From contig CAIRBH010000030.1 of NCBI GenBank assembly GCA_903876765.1, positions 1 through 55,441 on the forward strand: a DNA stretch of 55,441 nt, written 5' to 3'. Each line of letters begins with the position of its first letter. Position 1 is the first letter of the stretch. The stretch comes from an uncultured Pseudomonadota bacterium (GTDB lineage Bacteria > Pseudomonadota > Gammaproteobacteria > Burkholderiales > Methylophilaceae). Under the pieces are notes generated by a model. The model saw only the letters and a program-made list of their open reading frames with translations. It did no database searches and was not told the origin of the DNA. Positions 1 through 8,506 of the stretch are shown in pieces. Position numbers and translations under genes: made by a program.

Positions 1-79
1 CAACTGCGCTATGACCACGTTCTGTAATTTGTTTAAGCGCTTCTGCCTTAAACTCGTCGGTATATCTGATGCCTCTCAT
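1..79 (-). CDS. IS3-family transposase OrfA, N-terminal part (runs off the window)
   Basis: The minus-strand frame starts with ATG at 79-77 and reads MRGIRYTDEFKAEALKQI..., the helix-turn-helix start typical of the IS3/IS911 OrfA family. It matches the OrfA at 46197-46478 (MKRIRYTEEFKAEAIKQI...) at most positions. Only 26 codons are visible, so it is unknown whether the gene is intact. OrfA contributes the DNA-binding part of the OrfAB transposase, made by programmed -1 frameshifting in this family. Confidence 0.8.
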   Translation of the reverse strand, partial: MRGIRYTDEFKAEALKQITERGHSAV

Positions 80-139
80 TTAACTTCCTTTTAGTGATTT
101 CAGACATTATCAACTGTCTACTAAATCGGGGGAAGTCCA
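1..139 (-). mobile_element. IS3-family (IS150-like) element, one end only
   Basis: The terminal inverted repeat reads inward from position 139 as TGGACTTCCCC..., followed by a GTAGAC block. The same arrangement is seen at the right end of the IS at 45311-46538. The element runs off the left edge, so only its transposase-start end is visible. It resembles the second copy closely but is not identical, and both transposases point to the minus strand. No target duplication can be assessed from one end. Confidence 0.85.
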
Positions 140-314
140 ATCCTGAAATTTGCAACCCATCTCGCGAGAATATCCTCACTATAGCCATGGAGAGGGAATT
201 GGAAATGTGCTTTAACATACGGGACGGCAGAGAATAATAGCGCAATGTCAACGCTAGATTTGACAGCCTTATTAGACCTTACGCTCTGGGATTATTGACA
301 CTTGAAAACTAGAT

Positions 315-342
315 TTGCCAAAAATTATATTTACGGTAATCT
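315..342 (+). promoter_or_regulatory. Possible sigma-70 promoter for the 373-2954 genes
   Basis: TTGCCA (315-320) and TAATCT (337-342) are separated by 16 bp, just upstream of the first gene of the accessory operon. Both are partial consensus matches and the area is AT-rich, so this could be chance. Confidence 0.3.
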
Positions 343-372
343 ATTGGAAATAGTTACGCGATAGGAATAAAT

Positions 373-828
373 ATGAATCAAGTTAATGTATTTACGAAGG
401 TAGGCGCAATTTTCTGGTTATCTCTAATTGGATATTGTTCGCTGTTTGGAGCGTTTTATTACAATACCCAACACGCCTATCAAATATGGGACCTAATCGT
501 GCGTAGTGAATCTATGAAGGAACTTGGCCACCAGGCGTGTGAAAAAATGAAAGGTTGTACGGAAATTACTTTTTTTCCATACTTGGCTATCAATAAAGAT
601 ACCCACAAATATGTAATTCAAGCTGCTATCAAGACAAAAAAACCTACAAACGTAGATAACATCATTCTGCAGTCAATTTTCGATGAAGCTAAAGCTAAGT
701 TGCCAGAGCATTTGAATAGAAAGCTTGATTCAGTCCAAATTGTAAGTATTAATGGGATAAACACACAAACTGATTCTGAAAAAAAACCTGAGTGGTATAT
801 ATCTTTTGTGTCAAAGCTGGGTATTTAA
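373..828 (+). CDS. Hypothetical single-pass membrane protein
   Basis: This 151-residue protein belongs to no family I recognise. Residues about 8-30 form one hydrophobic segment (GAIFWLSLIGYCSLFGAFYY), which suggests an N-in membrane anchor followed by a soluble domain of about 120 residues outside the cytoplasm. Two cysteines near residues 56 and 62 (ACEKMKGC) could form a disulfide. AGGA lies 6 bp before the ATG. The stop codon is one base from the start of the downstream AAA+ gene, so the two are almost certainly cotranscribed and may work together. A periplasmic partner or inhibitor of the ATPase is possible, but that is inference only. Confidence 0.7.
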   Translation: MNQVNVFTKVGAIFWLSLIGYCSLFGAFYYNTQHAYQIWDLIVRSESMKELGHQACEKMKGCTEITFFPYLAINKDTHKYVIQAAIKTKKPTNVDNIILQSIFDEAKAKLPEHLNRKLDSVQIVSINGINTQTDSEKKPEWYISFVSKLGI

Positions 829-829
829 A

Positions 830-2794
830 ATGAGAAAATTTTCCTACAAAAGCCTAATGGCACTCCCCCTAGCACTACTTGCTTTTGGCGTGCTACCTAT
901 GCTGATATGTCCCATCGGGCAAGATACTATAGATAGATTTCAATATGACGCACTTGTTACTTCGCGCTGGCCTTTCTTTTTTGATGCTTATCACCTTCAG
1001 AAGGTAGAGTTTATTTTACTTCTGCCCGTTGCCTTCATTATATATGCTTTCATTTACGGCAAAAAAGCTTATCACGGCTTATGGGCGGTATTCCTTGTGA
1101 TTGGGTTTATGGTTAAAGCTACAAACATGGATTATTTAAACATGTTTATTTTGGCTTTAATGGGAGTGTTCGCCGCAGTGAATACATGGGCTTATTTAGA
1201 GGCTACAGGAGATACGCTGGACGACTGGTTAAACTACCGATATCCCAAACTGCGCGCGCAGAAAATTGCTCAAGGTAGCGGCTTAAGTGGAGCTACTTTT
1301 CCTTCACGTCGATCTTCTAGAACTTTCAAAGATGTTGTAGGCATGGCTGAATTAAAGATAAAATTAGCCAAAGCTGGAAAAGAAATACTTACTAACCCAA
1401 GTGCACGTAACGGTATTTTACTCACTGGCGAACCAGGGAATGGTAAAACATCAATGGCGGAAGCACTGGCTGGCGAGTTGAAGCTCCCGATCATTAACGT
1501 GGCTTTTGGCAACTTCCAAAGTATGTGGATAGGGGAAACCACGCAGAATGTGATGAAAGTGTTTGATGAGGCGGAACGTCAAGCACCATGCGTTTTATTC
1601 ATTGATGAAATAGAAGCATTGCTGATAGATCGTAGCCGAGTGTCTAACGCCGATAGCGAAGGCCCTAAAACTGTTTCCGCTATTTTGAAGCGTTTAGAAG
1701 ACATCCGTAAACATAAGGTGGTTCTTGTTGCGGCATCCAACTTTTTAGCGCGACTAGATCCTGCATCAATTCGTGAAGGTCGATTTGATTACAAGATTGA
1801 AGTGCCAGCACCTGATTTCGAAGCCAGAAAATTCATGTTGGAGGCTGGGCTAAAATCTGTCATACATTTAGTGGATAGCACAGGCTTAGAACGGGCGGCT
1901 AAACGCTGGGAAGGCTTTTCTGTAGCTCGTATTCGTGCGGTCGCAAATGAAGTGATGGATAAGCTCAATGACCAGAAAATTTCTAAGATTGGTTTTGATG
2001 AGCTCGCTGATGCATTACGAAGTCTCAATGCAACAAAAGGCGACAAGTTGCCTGAAAATACTTTAACTATTGAGCAATTAATATTAGAGCCTGACATGCG
2101 CTCACGTATGCGTAAATTAGCGAATCGTATGATCAATATCGATGAAATTGAAGAAATGGGCGGTAGCGTACCCGCAGGTGTTTTATTCCATGGCCCAGCA
2201 GGCACAGGTAAAACCATTGCCGCCATGGCACTTGCAAAAGAATCAAAATGGGCGTTCTTGAAAACAAGCGGCCATGACTTACTGCATAGTCCTGACAAGA
2301 TGGACGATTTGATGAATCGTGCTAAAGATATTCGACCTTGCGTGATTTTTATTGATGAGGCAGATGATGTATTAGCCGACAGAAGAAGTTCAATGATATC
2401 TAAAGATGTGACCAACAAATTGTTAAGCATCATGGATGGAGCTGGTGGCAGAACCAAGGACATTTTATTTGTAGCCGCGACTAATGCACCTGACCTGATT
2501 GATGAAGCAATGCTGCGTGGCGGTCGCTTTACTGAAAAGATTGCTTTTGATGTCCCTGGTGATGACACCTTGCATGAATATGTGAATAAGTGGATTACTA
2601 ACACCAAAGCTAAACTGGCTGATGATTTTACCGCTCATGCGGTAGTGGAAATCTTAAGTGGTCAGTCACTTGCCAATGTTGGCGAAATATTACAATCGGC
2701 GGTCAATGAGGCGATTTCGACTGGAGACAATAAAAACTTTAGAGTTACTCTGGCACATCTAAACGAAGCATTGAAATTAGTGAGAGGAGATTAA
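830..2794 (+). CDS. Membrane-anchored tandem AAA+ ATPase (function unknown)
   Basis: This 654-residue protein has about four hydrophobic segments in residues 10-125, then two AAA+ modules. Module 1 has Walker A GEPGNGKT, Walker B VLFIDEIEA, and a sensor-1/arginine-finger stretch VAASNFLARLD...REGRFD. Module 2 has Walker A GPAGTGKT, Walker B VIFIDEADD, and VAATNAPDLID...RGGRF. The modules resemble the FtsH/Cdc48 class, but no HEXXH zinc-protease domain follows, so it is more likely an unfoldase or remodelling ATPase than a protease. I chose ATG 830 over an upstream TTG at 806 that would overlap the preceding gene. It lies in presumed mobile DNA between an IS end and a tRNA scar. Its substrate is unknown. 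Confidence 0.85.
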   Translation: MRKFSYKSLMALPLALLAFGVLPMLICPIGQDTIDRFQYDALVTSRWPFFFDAYHLQKVEFILLLPVAFIIYAFIYGKKAYHGLWAVFLVIGFMVKATNMDYLNMFILALMGVFAAVNTWAYLEATGDTLDDWLNYRYPKLRAQKIAQGSGLSGATFPSRRSSRTFKDVVGMAELKIKLAKAGKEILTNPSARNGILLTGEPGNGKTSMAEALAGELKLPIINVAFGNFQSMWIGETTQNVMKVFDEAERQAPCVLFIDEIEALLIDRSRVSNADSEGPKTVSAILKRLEDIRKHKVVLVAASNFLARLDPASIREGRFDYKIEVPAPDFEARKFMLEAGLKSVIHLVDSTGLERAAKRWEGFSVARIRAVANEVMDKLNDQKISKIGFDELADALRSLNATKGDKLPENTLTIEQLILEPDMRSRMRKLANRMINIDEIEEMGGSVPAGVLFHGPAGTGKTIAAMALAKESKWAFLKTSGHDLLHSPDKMDDLMNRAKDIRPCVIFIDEADDVLADRRSSMISKDVTNKLLSIMDGAGGRTKDILFVAATNAPDLIDEAMLRGGRFTEKIAFDVPGDDTLHEYVNKWITNTKAKLADDFTAHAVVEILSGQSLANVGEILQSAVNEAISTGDNKNFRVTLAHLNEALKLVRGD

Positions 2795-2795
2795 T

Positions 2796-2954
2796 ATGTT
2801 AGATATTATTTGGTTTGTTTTTAAATATGCCTACATGTTTTTTCTTTGTTACAAAGCTGGAGGAGCTAGCAGCACTAATACGTTTTTGGGCTTAGGTATG
2901 TTCTTATTCATACAACTTAGTTTGTATCTTTTAAGGAAGATAGCTAGGCTTTAG
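2796..2954 (+). CDS. Small membrane protein, 52 aa
   Basis: An ATG lies one base after the stop codon of the AAA+ gene. The reading frame encodes 52 residues with two hydrophobic stretches (about 4-18 and 31-46) separated by a short polar loop AGGASSTNT, and it ends in a basic tail (LRKIARL). GAGGAGA lies just upstream, inside the end of the AAA+ gene, and can serve as ribosome binding site. It is below the usual length cut-off, but the tight coupling and the two-helix pattern support a real gene. I do not recognise a family. Confidence 0.55.
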   Translation: MLDIIWFVFKYAYMFFLCYKAGGASSTNTFLGLGMFLFIQLSLYLLRKIARL

Positions 2955-2981
2955 TGATGCGCATTGCTCACCTTTTAGGGT

Positions 2982-2998
2982 AGCAGACCTTTTCTGCT
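2982..2998 (+). promoter_or_regulatory. Hairpin abutting the ribosome binding site of the next gene
   Basis: AGCAGA (2982-2987) and TCTGCT (2993-2998) can pair around a 5-base loop. AAGGA, the ribosome binding site of the gene at 3009, starts right after the stem. The hairpin could be an intergenic processing site or modulate translation. It is too short to be sure. Confidence 0.3.
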
Positions 2999-3008
2999 AA
3001 GGAATCAA

Positions 3009-3218
3009 ATGACTCTATTCAAAAACTTCAAATGCCCCAACGGGCTTCCGCCAGATGAGTGCCTGCACTTACAGCAACTCGTGATTAATCTATCTAATTA
3101 TTTAATACGCAGACAAGAGTTGCGTGAGGCGAGTGCACGGGATGCCAAGCCAGATAACATTCAACAGTCTCAGCAGCCAGCAACTTCAAATGGTCAACGT
3201 GAACGCACTCGCAGATAA
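3009..3218 (+). CDS. Hypothetical small protein, 69 aa
   Basis: The protein has 69 residues with an ATG start and a good AAGGA site 6 bp upstream. The N-terminal half (CPNGLPPDECLHLQQLVINL) could be an amphipathic helix. The C-terminal half is polar and disordered-looking, rich in Gln, Ser and Arg, and ends QRERTRR. No signal peptide or membrane segment is present. It is the last gene before the tRNA-Arg scar, a position where integrative elements often carry small regulatory or excision proteins, but nothing in the sequence identifies it as an excisionase. Confidence 0.5.
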   Translation: MTLFKNFKCPNGLPPDECLHLQQLVINLSNYLIRRQELREASARDAKPDNIQQSQQPATSNGQRERTRR

Positions 3219-3402
3219 ATATGGCAACTTAATCTACCATTTGATAAAGCGATGCAAACTATAGAAGAGTTTACATGGAGCATAAATTAATCTAAAACCA
3301 GCGAAACACCCATATATTTAAGCATGAAAATATAAAACTATGACCCACAAAAAAATATGTATCATAATGATTTTATTGAATTAATTTGCTCATAAGCAAC
3401 AC
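3219..3402. other. AT-rich stretch without a recognisable gene
   Basis: I see no credible ORF, RNA or repeat here. The stretch leads into the tRNA-Arg half-gene and may hold the element-side arm sites of a recombinase, but no clear repeats support that. Confidence 0.4.
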
Positions 3403-3448
3403 GGCTACGAACCAAGGGGTCGGGCGTTCGTATCGCTCCGGGCACACC
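3403..3448 (+). other. Degenerate 3' half of tRNA-Arg(ACG): likely attachment-site scar
   Basis: The stretch starts with an anticodon loop of the tRNA-Arg(ACG) type (GGCTACGAACC). A variable region, a T arm and a 3' acceptor strand CGGGCAC plus ACC follow. No matching 5' half (acceptor, D arm) lies upstream. The T loop reads TTCGTAT, so the near-invariant A58 is T, and the end reads ACCG where CCA would be expected. Both changes fit a non-functional displaced copy. Tyrosine integrases commonly use tRNA 3' halves as att sites and leave such a duplicate at the far end of the inserted element. The intact tRNA-Arg would then lie left of this window. Confidence 0.7.
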
Positions 3449-3457
3449 GAATAAAAT

Positions 3458-3489
3458 AAAGGCTTATAGATTAAACTCTGTAAGCCTTT
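3458..3489 (-). terminator. Hairpin terminator after the lipid operon
   Basis: AAAGGCTTA (3458-3466) pairs with TAAGCCTTT (3481-3489). Read on the minus strand, downstream of the methyltransferase gene that ends at 3621, the stem is followed by T-rich sequence. On the plus strand it is followed by TGTCTTTTT, so it could stop transcription from both sides. Confidence 0.65.
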
Positions 3490-3620
3490 TGTCTTTTTAA
3501 CTACCTCTAAAATGATGTACTAACTGGCAACCTGCTGCGCAATATGCGCTAAGGCTGCTTCGACTTGGTCTATCAAAATCAAGCCCATGCGGCCAGTCAA
3601 TTGATCGTGCGTCAGCCATG

Positions 3621-4901
3621 CTATCGTTTGGTAAGCGTTCTATTTTCTGGTTTGACTAGCAGCATGTGTACATCACCTAAAGCTCGCTCGGCAAAGCCGC
3701 CTTCGCAATAACATAAGTAAAATTCCCACATGCGAATAAACGTTTCGGGGTAGCCTAGTTGCCGCACTTGGGCAATATTCATCAAGAAATTATCACGCCA
3801 CTTAGCAAGGGTGGTCGCGTAATGTGGTCCTATGTCTTGCAAGTCAAATAAACGCATATCAGTCGCTTTGGTAATGCTATTGAGCATAGCCGTCACAGAT
3901 GGAATGCAGCTACCAGGGAAAATATAGCGTTGGATGAAATCCACCGATTTGATCGCTGCAGCGTAGCGTTGGTCAGTGATGGTAATTGCTTGCAGCAGCA
4001 TCATGCCATCTTGCTTGAGTAGGTGGCTGCATTGTGCAAAGTAGGTGTCATAAAATTGGTGGCCTACCGCTTCTATCATTTCTATAGAAACCAGTTTGTC
4101 ATATTGGCCAGTTAAATCGCGATAGTCTGACAGTAAAACTTGGATGTTTTGCGCTAGCCCCGCTTGGTTAATTCTTTCATTTGCTAGATTAAATTGCGCT
4201 TGTGATATGGTTGTGCTGGTGATTTTACAGCCATAATTCTTGGCCGCATAGATTACAAATCCACCCCAGCCTGTACCAATTTCTAGCACATGGTCGCTAG
4301 GTTTGAGTTCAAGTTTTTCGCAAATACGCTGAAGTTTTGCTATAGAGGCTTGTGCTAGCGTTTGCTCTGGCGTTTCAAAAATGGCTGACGAGTACATCAT
4401 GCTAGGATCTAGCATGAGTTTAAAAAAATCGTTGCCTAAGTCATAGTGCGCCGAGATGTTACGCCGACTGCCCTGTTGGGTGTTTTTATTGATGCGGTGC
4501 AACCAAGATTGCATGGGCGCTGTGAGTTTGGCAAAACCACTTTCTATATCATCTAATAATGCTTGATTCCTGACCATTAGTCGGATGAGGTGCGTTAAAT
4601 TATCACAGCTAAAATATCCTTGCATATAGGCTTCACCAGCGCCTATAGAGCCGCCAAACACCACTTCACCATAAAACCGACTATCAATCACATCTAACCT
4701 AAGCGTGATAGGGGCTAAACTGGAATGACTTGGTTGATGACCAAATAATACCCGCTCACTACCTTCATGCAGTTCGATTGAGCCATGTTGCAGTTGCTTT
4801 AACCGATTAAACAGTATTTGTTTAGCCCAATGGTCTAAGCGTCTGAGTTTGGGGGTGTAGGCTCGGAGTAAAGCGATTTTTTGTGGGGTTTGGCTGGGCA
4901 T
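3621..4901 (-). CDS. cfa: Cyclopropane-fatty-acyl-phospholipid synthase family methyltransferase
   Basis: This 426-residue protein is of the usual length for CFA synthases. The family transfers a methylene from S-adenosylmethionine to cis double bonds of phospholipid acyl chains at the inner membrane. The SAM-binding motif VLEIGTGWGGF lies near residue 200, followed by the family blocks VSIEMIEAVGH, FIQRYIFPG and EFYLCYCEGGF. The YDLGNDFFKLMLDPSMMYS block near residue 150 is also typical. It is the last gene of the eight-gene operon and lies 19 bp after the DUF1365 gene. In similar clusters the enzyme has been linked to modified acyl chains other than plain cyclopropanes, so the exact product is open. 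Confidence 0.9.
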   Translation of the reverse strand: MPSQTPQKIALLRAYTPKLRRLDHWAKQILFNRLKQLQHGSIELHEGSERVLFGHQPSHSSLAPITLRLDVIDSRFYGEVVFGGSIGAGEAYMQGYFSCDNLTHLIRLMVRNQALLDDIESGFAKLTAPMQSWLHRINKNTQQGSRRNISAHYDLGNDFFKLMLDPSMMYSSAIFETPEQTLAQASIAKLQRICEKLELKPSDHVLEIGTGWGGFVIYAAKNYGCKITSTTISQAQFNLANERINQAGLAQNIQVLLSDYRDLTGQYDKLVSIEMIEAVGHQFYDTYFAQCSHLLKQDGMMLLQAITITDQRYAAAIKSVDFIQRYIFPGSCIPSVTAMLNSITKATDMRLFDLQDIGPHYATTLAKWRDNFLMNIAQVRQLGYPETFIRMWEFYLCYCEGGFAERALGDVHMLLVKPENRTLTKR

Positions 4902-4920
4902 AATTCAGATGTATAGTCGA

Positions 4921-5664
4921 TTAAGGGTGGGGGTTAAATGGCACACGCTTAAGCCATAATTTAAGAGCTTGCCAGTAAATGGCAAGTGTGACTTTGCTGG
5001 TCATGAAAGGGTAGCTAATAAGCACTTTGGCCATTTGCCAGTGTGATATTTCAATACGTTTTAAGTTCAGCCTTGCTTCAAATTGCAGCGCGCCACTTTG
5101 TAAATTTTGCATGGTAATAGATAGTTGATCCGAAGGCAGCGTAAATCGCCAATCATATTGCATATTCATGGGCATAAAAGGTGAAACATGGAATGCTTTA
5201 TCAAATTGAAAATGAAATTTATCCTGTTGATTTTTGCAGCTCAACACATAGCTATGACGCTCTCCCCAAGGGGTGTTGGTGATTTCTGCAACGATAAACT
5301 CTAATTGGCTATCTGTGGCATCAAAGCAATAATAAAAGCTCACTGGATTAAAAATGAAGCCAAAGTATCGTAAATGGGTCAATAATCGAATGGGGCCTGT
5401 GCTGTGCTCACCAGTTTGTTTGGTGATGAATTCACGTATGCAACTGGCAAGGTCTTGATTGTTCTGGCCAAAATAATCAGCGCGCTTAAAACTTGCGATA
5501 TTTCGGCGCTGCCAAGACCAAAGGCAAAACGGTTGAAATAAATGTTCGAGTTCTGCTAGGTCTAAATACATCATAAATAGTGAGTATTTAAAGCCGTGTG
5601 CTATGGGCCAGTGCCGCTGATGTGTTACTAAGCCAGTATATATGCAGCTATTGTTATTATTCAT
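4921..5664 (-). CDS. DUF1365 family protein
   Basis: This 247-residue protein belongs to the DUF1365 family, recognised by the N-terminal [32 protein letters not shown] and the central PVSFYYCFD motif. The biochemical role is unknown. The family is almost always encoded between an FAD-dependent amine-oxidase-like protein and a CFA-type methyltransferase, exactly as here, and is thought to take part in the same lipid modification. It overlaps the upstream FAD gene by 8 bp, so translation is probably coupled. It has no signal peptide or clear membrane span. Confidence 0.85.
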   Translation of the reverse strand: MNNNNSCIYTGLVTHQRHWPIAHGFKYSLFMMYLDLAELEHLFQPFCLWSWQRRNIASFKRADYFGQNNQDLASCIREFITKQTGEHSTGPIRLLTHLRYFGFIFNPVSFYYCFDATDSQLEFIVAEITNTPWGERHSYVLSCKNQQDKFHFQFDKAFHVSPFMPMNMQYDWRFTLPSDQLSITMQNLQSGALQFEARLNLKRIEISHWQMAKVLISYPFMTSKVTLAIYWQALKLWLKRVPFNPHP

Positions 5665-6925
5665 TCACAGACACTTTGCCTAACTGTGCTTGCTTAAAAT
5701 GGGCTAATGCAGCCAATGCACTCACAACACCGTCTTCATGAAAGCCATTACGCCAATAAGCACCCGCATAAGCCGTGCGATTAACGCCACTGATGCTGGC
5801 ATGTCTGGCCTGAGCGGCGACTGCCGCTGGGCTGAATACGGGATGTTGATAGTACAGCGTTTTAATAATCTTTTTGGGGTTGATGTTTGCGCTGTGGTTT
5901 AGGGTCACTAGTATAGGCTCGGGTGAGCTGATAGATTGCAATATATTCATATTGTAGGTGACTGCGGCAAAGTTAAGTGGATGAGCGCTGATGTGGTAGT
6001 TCCATGCGGCCCAGGCCAGTTTCTTTTTTGGCATTAACTTAGCGTCGCTATGTAAAACAATTTGATTAAGCTGATAGGGAATAGCCGCCAGAATTTCACG
6101 TTCATCATCAGAGGCATCTTGTAACATCGCTAATGCCTGGTCGCTGTGGCAGGCAAAAAATACCCAATCAAAATGTTGCGCCTTTTTATTTTTAGCTTTG
6201 ATGATGACGCCATCATGAGTGCGAGTGACCTGTTCTATGCTGGTATTGGTTTGTATTTTTTCTTTAAAGCTTGCCGTGAGTTTATCCACGTAAGCTTTAG
6301 ATCCGCCTTTAATCACGCGCCATTGTGGTCTATCAGACACACTCAACATACCATGATGATGAAAGAATCGTATAAAAAACTTGGCAGGAAATGCTAACAC
6401 TTGCTCGGGCGTAGCCGACCATATCGCAGAACCCATAGGGATGATGTAATGCTCAATAAACTTATCTTTGTAGCCATTTTTCTGCAAATATTCCGCAAAA
6501 GGCATATCGGACTGGTGGTCATCGAGTAGCAACGGTGCTTCTTTATTAAAGCGCAGTATGTCTTTAATCATGACTAAAAAACTCGGGCGAAAAATATTCA
6601 ACCTTTGGGCAAATAAACTATTTAAATTTGTACCGTTGTATTCCAATCCAGATACTTCATCTTGCACACTAAAGCTCATATTGCTAGGCTGGGTCTCTAC
6701 TCCTAGCGTCTCTAGCATCTGTATAAACTTAGGGTAAGTCCAGTCGTTGTAGACAATAAATCCTGTATCTATGTCATATTGCTGGCCAAAAGCTTGTATT
6801 TGATGCGTATGTGTATGGCCGCCAACATGGCTTTCGGCCTCAAATACTGTGATTTCATGCGCTTGGTGTAAGTGCCAAGCGATAGTATTGCCTGATATTC
6901 CTGCGCCAATAATCGCAATCTTCAT
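5657..6925 (-). CDS. FAD/NAD(P)-binding amine-oxidase-like protein (COG2907 type)
   Basis: This 422-residue flavoprotein starts with the Rossmann dinucleotide motif [15 protein letters not shown], followed by an acidic residue at the end of beta-2 ([11 protein letters not shown]). The GGHTHTH stretch and the C-terminal [15 protein letters not shown] block are typical of the family linked to DUF1365 and CFA-type enzymes. It probably oxidises or isomerises an acyl chain before or after methylation, but its substrate is not established. It overlaps the desaturase gene upstream by 4 bp (ATGA) and the DUF1365 gene downstream by 8 bp. Confidence 0.85.
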   Translation of the reverse strand: MKIAIIGAGISGNTIAWHLHQAHEITVFEAESHVGGHTHTHQIQAFGQQYDIDTGFIVYNDWTYPKFIQMLETLGVETQPSNMSFSVQDEVSGLEYNGTNLNSLFAQRLNIFRPSFLVMIKDILRFNKEAPLLLDDHQSDMPFAEYLQKNGYKDKFIEHYIIPMGSAIWSATPEQVLAFPAKFFIRFFHHHGMLSVSDRPQWRVIKGGSKAYVDKLTASFKEKIQTNTSIEQVTRTHDGVIIKAKNKKAQHFDWVFFACHSDQALAMLQDASDDEREILAAIPYQLNQIVLHSDAKLMPKKKLAWAAWNYHISAHPLNFAAVTYNMNILQSISSPEPILVTLNHSANINPKKIIKTLYYQHPVFSPAAVAAQARHASISGVNRTAYAGAYWRNGFHEDGVVSALAALAHFKQAQLGKVSVNE

Positions 6926-7839
6926 AGGCTGGCTCTTTTTTGCGAGAGTACTTCAATGGGTACATTTTTAAGATCCCATATCAAGCCCAGTGCAGATAGT
7001 ATTTTTAGCCCATAGTAGGTTAGGTCGATTTCCCACCAATAAAAGCCTTGTCTGGCAGAACTAGGAAAATGGTGATGATTGTTATGCCAGCCTTCACCCA
7101 AAGTGAGCAGGGCGATCAGGCTATTGTTGCGGCTATCATCATTGGTCAAAAAGCGTCTTTTACCCCAAACATGGGCAAGCGAATTCACTGTAAAAGTCAT
7201 GTGATATAGAAATACGGTAGAGATGACAAAGCCCCATAGCATTAATTGCACCCCGTTTGTGTGCAGTTGGGGTGCAATGTCTTCTAGCCATGAGCCTAGT
7301 AGGTATAAGCCCAGCAGCAGTAAAAGCGGGGCAATCGCATCGTATCTATCTAATAGCTGCAGTTCAGGATATTTCATTAAATCTTTGACTCGTTCAGTTT
7401 TTAATTTGAAGTTTTTATTGACCAAAAACCAGCTGATATGACTCCAAATTAAACCATGTTGTTTAGGCGAGTGGGGGTCATTTGGGTGATCGGAATGGGC
7501 ATGATGCTGTCTATGGTGCGATGCCCACCACAGCGGGCCTCGCTGCGCGGCACTTGCTGCGATAAACGCAAAAAAGAACTGTATGCCCCTAGAGGTTTTA
7601 AATGCTTTATGCGCAAAATAGCGATGATAAAAGCCAGTAATGGCGAACATTCTTAATAGGTATAACACGATAGCAACAACTAAGGCGATGTTGCTGAACT
7701 CTACCCAGAATACTGCAAAGCAGGTCAAGTGTAAGGCTATGAAAGGCAGTATGCGCAGAAGTTCTATTTTGTCTGGGTGCAGCTGGTACTCTGCAATAGC
7801 TTTGCTGTCGAACCAGGATAATATGGTTTTGATGCGCAT
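6922..7839 (-). CDS. Membrane fatty-acid desaturase (acyl-CoA/acyl-lipid delta-9 type)
   Basis: This 305-residue integral membrane di-iron enzyme inserts a cis double bond into saturated acyl chains using O2. All three histidine boxes are present: HRYFAH, HRQHHAHSDHP and HNNHHHFP. Hydrophobic segments flank them in the usual pattern. The product, a cis-unsaturated acyl chain, is exactly the substrate needed by the CFA-type methyltransferases of the operon, so its inclusion here makes biochemical sense. It starts one base before the lipocalin gene ends its stop, with no intergenic space. Confidence 0.92.
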   Translation of the reverse strand: MRIKTILSWFDSKAIAEYQLHPDKIELLRILPFIALHLTCFAVFWVEFSNIALVVAIVLYLLRMFAITGFYHRYFAHKAFKTSRGIQFFFAFIAASAAQRGPLWWASHHRQHHAHSDHPNDPHSPKQHGLIWSHISWFLVNKNFKLKTERVKDLMKYPELQLLDRYDAIAPLLLLLGLYLLGSWLEDIAPQLHTNGVQLMLWGFVISTVFLYHMTFTVNSLAHVWGKRRFLTNDDSRNNSLIALLTLGEGWHNNHHHFPSSARQGFYWWEIDLTYYGLKILSALGLIWDLKNVPIEVLSQKRASL

Positions 7840-8409
7840 TTAATCAACATCCTTATTCAATTGCGTATGATTGATTGGGCTATGCCAATCCTGTGGAATC
7901 TTTACTAGCTTGTTGATATCGTAGCCCATGCCCTTAATCTGCGCTAAATAGGCTTGGTATGCCTGATTTGACATATTGGGGCTGCGTGACATTAGCCAGA
8001 CATAATCTCTTGCATTTCTGGCGATAATCGTATTTTGATAAGCCTCATCTAAATAAACGATTCTATATTCTGCCTTAATCGGCCAAATAAACTGCATACC
8101 CCACAGCGCATTGCCGGTATTAGGCAGCACAAAGCCAGTAGGGTGATATTGCTTAAGCTCGCCATTTGCATTGCCTTTTCTAAAGCTAAAGGTGGTTTTA
8201 ATTGTGCCGTTATCAGCCAGTTGGTATGACTCTATGGCGTTGTGCACGTCTTTTTCTATCAATGTGGGGATGCAGGCTATGACATACCAATCCCCCATAA
8301 ATCGCTGCAAATCAACTTGATCAACAGTTTTGATAGGGGGTAAGTTCGAGCAGCCAGTGACTAGGGCGCACAGCGCAGCTAACACGTTTTTTTTAACAGA
8401 GCATTGCAT
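7840..8409 (-). CDS. Lipocalin lipoprotein (Blc family)
   Basis: This 189-residue protein has an N-terminal lipoprotein signal with lipobox VTGC (Cys about residue 20), so it is predicted to be lipidated and membrane-anchored. The lipocalin signature GDWYVIACIP follows near residue 40. The C-terminal YVWLMSRSPNMS stretch is typical of bacterial Blc/Lpp-type lipocalins, which bind fatty acids or lysophospholipids and are tied to membrane stress. In this operon it may carry or shield the modified acyl chains. It lies directly upstream of the desaturase gene. Confidence 0.88.
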   Translation of the reverse strand: MQCSVKKNVLAALCALVTGCSNLPPIKTVDQVDLQRFMGDWYVIACIPTLIEKDVHNAIESYQLADNGTIKTTFSFRKGNANGELKQYHPTGFVLPNTGNALWGMQFIWPIKAEYRIVYLDEAYQNTIIARNARDYVWLMSRSPNMSNQAYQAYLAQIKGMGYDINKLVKIPQDWHSPINHTQLNKDVD

Positions 8410-8506
8410 TTGTCTTTACCTGCTTAATATGAGTTGTCGTTTAATAAATGAGATGTAGTTTAGTAAAAGAGTTTTAGTTTGATGGATGCCATACTGACGC
8501 CTAAGC

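Noticed and set aside
1789-2607. A 272-codon frame on the minus strand inside the AAA+ gene
   Set aside because: It lies fully opposite a gene with clear AAA+ motifs, has no recognisable domain and no ribosome binding site.
830-2794. FtsH protease
   Set aside because: The membrane segments and AAA+ motifs resemble FtsH, but there are two AAA+ modules and no HEXXH metalloprotease domain.
3520-3640. A minus-strand frame (…HDQLTGRMGLILIDQVEAALAHIAQQVAS) that ends at 3520 beyond the cfa stop
   Set aside because: It has no start of its own outside the cfa gene and runs in another frame. It may be the tail of a lost gene next to the tRNA scar, but about 40 codons are not enough to assign it.
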